A model generated the notes under the pieces. That model did no database searches. It saw nothing but the letters and a program-made list of their open reading frames with translations, and had not been told where the DNA came from. Shown here in pieces: positions 62,207 to 64,000 of a stretch of DNA of 64,000 bases (within the stretch, counting starts at the first letter, position 1; the number at the start of each line of letters is the position of its first letter). This DNA is from Acidobacteriota bacterium (lineage in GTDB: Bacteria > Acidobacteriota > Blastocatellia > Pyrinomonadales > Pyrinomonadaceae). Both the position numbers and the translations under genes were made by a program. The stretch spans positions 62,001 through 126,000 of the forward strand of contig JAHBSL010000008.1 in NCBI GenBank assembly GCA_019639135.1. The letters are read 5' to 3'.

Positions 62207-63844
62207 CTAACAACAGTTCGACTCCGCACTTTTCGGTGGGCATTGGACCGAGCCATATGAACAGAACACGCAACAATCGCCAGGGAGCGGCCTAAGGAGG
62301 TCCGAGCAGTTCGTGCATTCGTAAAAAAAGACGCACGCGTTCGTTGGCATTTGTTCGCTCTTAACGTACCCGCATTTCGGGCAAGTTATGGTAGCGGTAA
62401 AGCTAACCGGCGGAGGTATCGGGACTGATTTCCCGTTTATCGGCAATTCCATGTTTTCATTGCGTTCGAACGAAACGTGGCTTTCCGGGTAAACCGGACG
62501 TCCGTTCACCATCACGAGGCTGTGGTCCTTGGTAAGTAGAAGCGAACTATCCAGATCTGCAAGCGACGACTTCCTCAGCAAGGTGTACAACAGCAAGGCC
62601 TTTTCGGCCTCGTGTCCGGTATTAAAGTAAACGACCTCGTCCGGCATCGCGATCCGGTCGCGGCCCCCGAAGATCGATGAATTTCCCTTGATGTTGCGAA
62701 CGATAGACAATGCATCGTCGAGCGTCGCCACCTCGGCGGCAAGCGCAGCCGTGTTTGGCTCGCGGAGTGCGGCGAGAACATACACTTCCGGGTTCCGAAC
62801 GCGCAAACTTCTGAACGCGTACAGTGCGTACTCGAAGATCGAACCCGGATATTCGCGAGCCAGTTGGTGAATTGCCGACTGGTAACTCTCCGCGGAATCG
62901 TGGTCTAAGGGATCCGGGACGGCGTGCGACGGTTCAATGTATCGAATCTGTTCCGGGTCGGGGTGCTTCAGGGGGTTAGAGACAAACTCGCCGATTCGCT
63001 GGTATATGTCTTTAACCTGATGGTGCGGGATCTGCGATGTGCGCGATATGCAATGGCACATCCCCAACGACGGATTATAGAAGAACGTAGTTTCCGGACC
63101 CGAAGCAACCGCCCGCACAAAATCCGATAATTCCGACTGGTTGTTGATCCGCGTTGTGCTGAACCATTTGGTATTGTTCAGCAGATGCCCGTCCTCCACG
63201 TCGAGGTAAACGAACACATGCGCTCGATTCCCGGTGATAACCACCTGGTCCAAGGGAAAGCGGCCCCAAACGACCAGCGCCGCGGCCCAAAGCGCTGCGA
63301 GCCCCCAACATTTCCCGGAAGCCTTACCTTCTTCGTTGGTCGTGGCGAACGCGTTCATCACCTCTAATGTTTCGTTCTTGAGCCTCGGGAAAAGACTCCG
63401 GGCGTAGTAAGGCTCATTCACGATCTGGCCGAATTGCGATTCCGGATTCTCGACATGCAGTTGTCGAAGTGTCGTGTCGTATTCCGACCGGATCCTGCGA
63501 ACGAACTCCGCGCCGAACCTTCGTTCCTCCTCGTCGAAGGAGATCAGCCCCCACGGATCGCCGCCGGGTCGATCGGGTAGGTTCGTGAAGGTGTATCGGT
63601 GGAAAAATCGCTGGATCTGATTCAGACGGTTGCGGGGACTGTATACGACCCCGTGCTCGTTTACCGCCTGTTTCTCATTCCGCCAATCCCATAGCGCCGG
63701 GGACATGAGATTCGCAAGGAAAAAAGCGGGCACCAACTTCTGAGGGTTGGCGTCGAGTTCAAGAACGGTAAGACTCACCGCATGCGAATGACTCTCAAGC
63801 AGACTGTCGGAATTGGTTTCTTGAGTGTGATCCGGACCCGTCAT
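62207..63844 (-). CDS. Transglutaminase-like domain fused to GDCCVxC domain
   Basis: 545 residues from ATG 63844 (TAATG overlap with the upstream gene). No signal peptide. The middle shows a papain/transglutaminase-type triad: Cys179 in GKCWGLAALWAAAL, His209 in NRAHVFVYLD, and Asp near 215. The last ~60 residues are a Cys-rich domain (ITCPKCGYVKSEQMP, FFYECTNCSDLLRPLPG, GDCCVFCSYGSVQCPP, ending SNCC), which elsewhere is a free small (seleno)protein. All Cys are standard codons here. Possible thiol-dependent protein-modifying enzyme with a metal or redox tail. Function unknown. Confidence 0.82.
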   Translation of the reverse strand: MTGPDHTQETNSDSLLESHSHAVSLTVLELDANPQKLVPAFFLANLMSPALWDWRNEKQAVNEHGVVYSPRNRLNQIQRFFHRYTFTNLPDRPGGDPWGLISFDEEERRFGAEFVRRIRSEYDTTLRQLHVENPESQFGQIVNEPYYARSLFPRLKNETLEVMNAFATTNEEGKASGKCWGLAALWAAALVVWGRFPLDQVVITGNRAHVFVYLDVEDGHLLNNTKWFSTTRINNQSELSDFVRAVASGPETTFFYNPSLGMCHCISRTSQIPHHQVKDIYQRIGEFVSNPLKHPDPEQIRYIEPSHAVPDPLDHDSAESYQSAIHQLAREYPGSIFEYALYAFRSLRVRNPEVYVLAALREPNTAALAAEVATLDDALSIVRNIKGNSSIFGGRDRIAMPDEVVYFNTGHEAEKALLLYTLLRKSSLADLDSSLLLTKDHSLVMVNGRPVYPESHVSFERNENMELPINGKSVPIPPPVSFTATITCPKCGYVKSEQMPTNACVFFYECTNCSDLLRPLPGDCCVFCSYGSVQCPPKSAESNCC

Positions 63845-64000
63845 TACTTCCTGCATATGTCAGCACAACGCCTCGCATCGATCGAATTCCAAATCGCAAC
63901 GATCATTAAGCCGGCGAGGCCCGGGTACAGGATCTTGACATTCATATCCGCGTTGAGCGAATAGAGCACCGCGAGCACGGACAGCCCACCGAGGATCAAC
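63844..64000 (-). CDS. Membrane protein, N-terminal part beyond window
   Basis: The frame ends at TAA 63844-63846 and is open to the right edge. The visible 51 residues are LILGGLSVLAVLYSLNADMN, VKILYPGLAGLMIVAIWNSI and DARRCADICRK: two hydrophobic stretches and a Cys-x3-Cys tail. Coupled to the next gene by TAATG. Could be a mercury- or copper-type membrane carrier, but too little is visible to name it. Confidence 0.7.
   Translation of the reverse strand, partial: LILGGLSVLAVLYSLNADMNVKILYPGLAGLMIVAIWNSIDARRCADICRK

Overview
The window is a 64 kb, G+C-rich accessory island devoted almost entirely to copper (and probably silver) handling. The host is probably an Acidobacteriota bacterium of the Blastocatellia type. 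This is an inference from Asn/Ala/Thr-rich linkers behind lipoprotein lipoboxes, a VWFA-related domain of the acidobacterial kind, and the abundance of secreted lipoproteins. No rRNA, tRNA, CRISPR array or transposase gene was seen.

Layout. 1-5950 (minus): a first CusCBA-like efflux operon (FixH-like membrane protein, TolC-type outer membrane factor, two lipoproteins, HlyD-type adaptor), running off the left edge. 6565-9997 (plus): a divergent NtrC-type sigma54 activator and a soluble hybrid histidine kinase. 10026-16532: DUF411 lipoprotein, broken merR, small zinc-finger protein, Tat multicopper oxidase, rhodanese and an Lgt-VWA fusion. 16771-22570: CopA-type oxidase, CopB, Met-rich proteins, DUF2933, ECF sigma factor and methyltransferase. 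22604-23654 (minus): glutamine amidotransferase and YHS protein. 24060-30006: Met-repeat lipoprotein, then a four-gene multiheme cytochrome/flavin reductase electron-transfer module. 30020-34596 (minus): AspT-type transporter, Cys-rich protein, archaeal-type thymidine phosphorylase and Spy-like protein. 34845-35515: two fused pseudogene fragments. 35643-42785 (minus): a second, complete CusCBA system. 42899-43173 (minus): two very small membrane proteins. 43775-53098 (plus): DUF2933, DUF5676, site-2 protease, ATP-cone nuclease, thymidine phosphorylase, PRPP synthetase, CopB-type ATPase, MFS exporter and type II GAPDH. 53114-60926: beta-propeller lipoprotein, PCYCGC protein, DUF305, YHS remnants, cupredoxin, CopA ATPase, CopZ and a CueR-like regulator. 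61256-64000 (minus): small membrane protein, a thioredoxin-like gene with TGA in its CxxC motif, and a transglutaminase-like/GDCCVxC fusion.

How it fits together. Cytoplasmic Cu(I) is met by the CueR-like regulator, CopZ and CopA. Periplasmic copper is oxidised by two Tat oxidases, bound by Met/His-rich proteins and pumped out by two RND systems. Sigma54-type -24/-12 promoters stand in front of at least five transcription units. Four of them carry a shared upstream dyad of about 35 bp, which points to a common enhancer-binding regulon. The encoded NtrC-type protein at 6565 is the obvious candidate activator. Several genes are broken or duplicated, so the island has been rearranged repeatedly.
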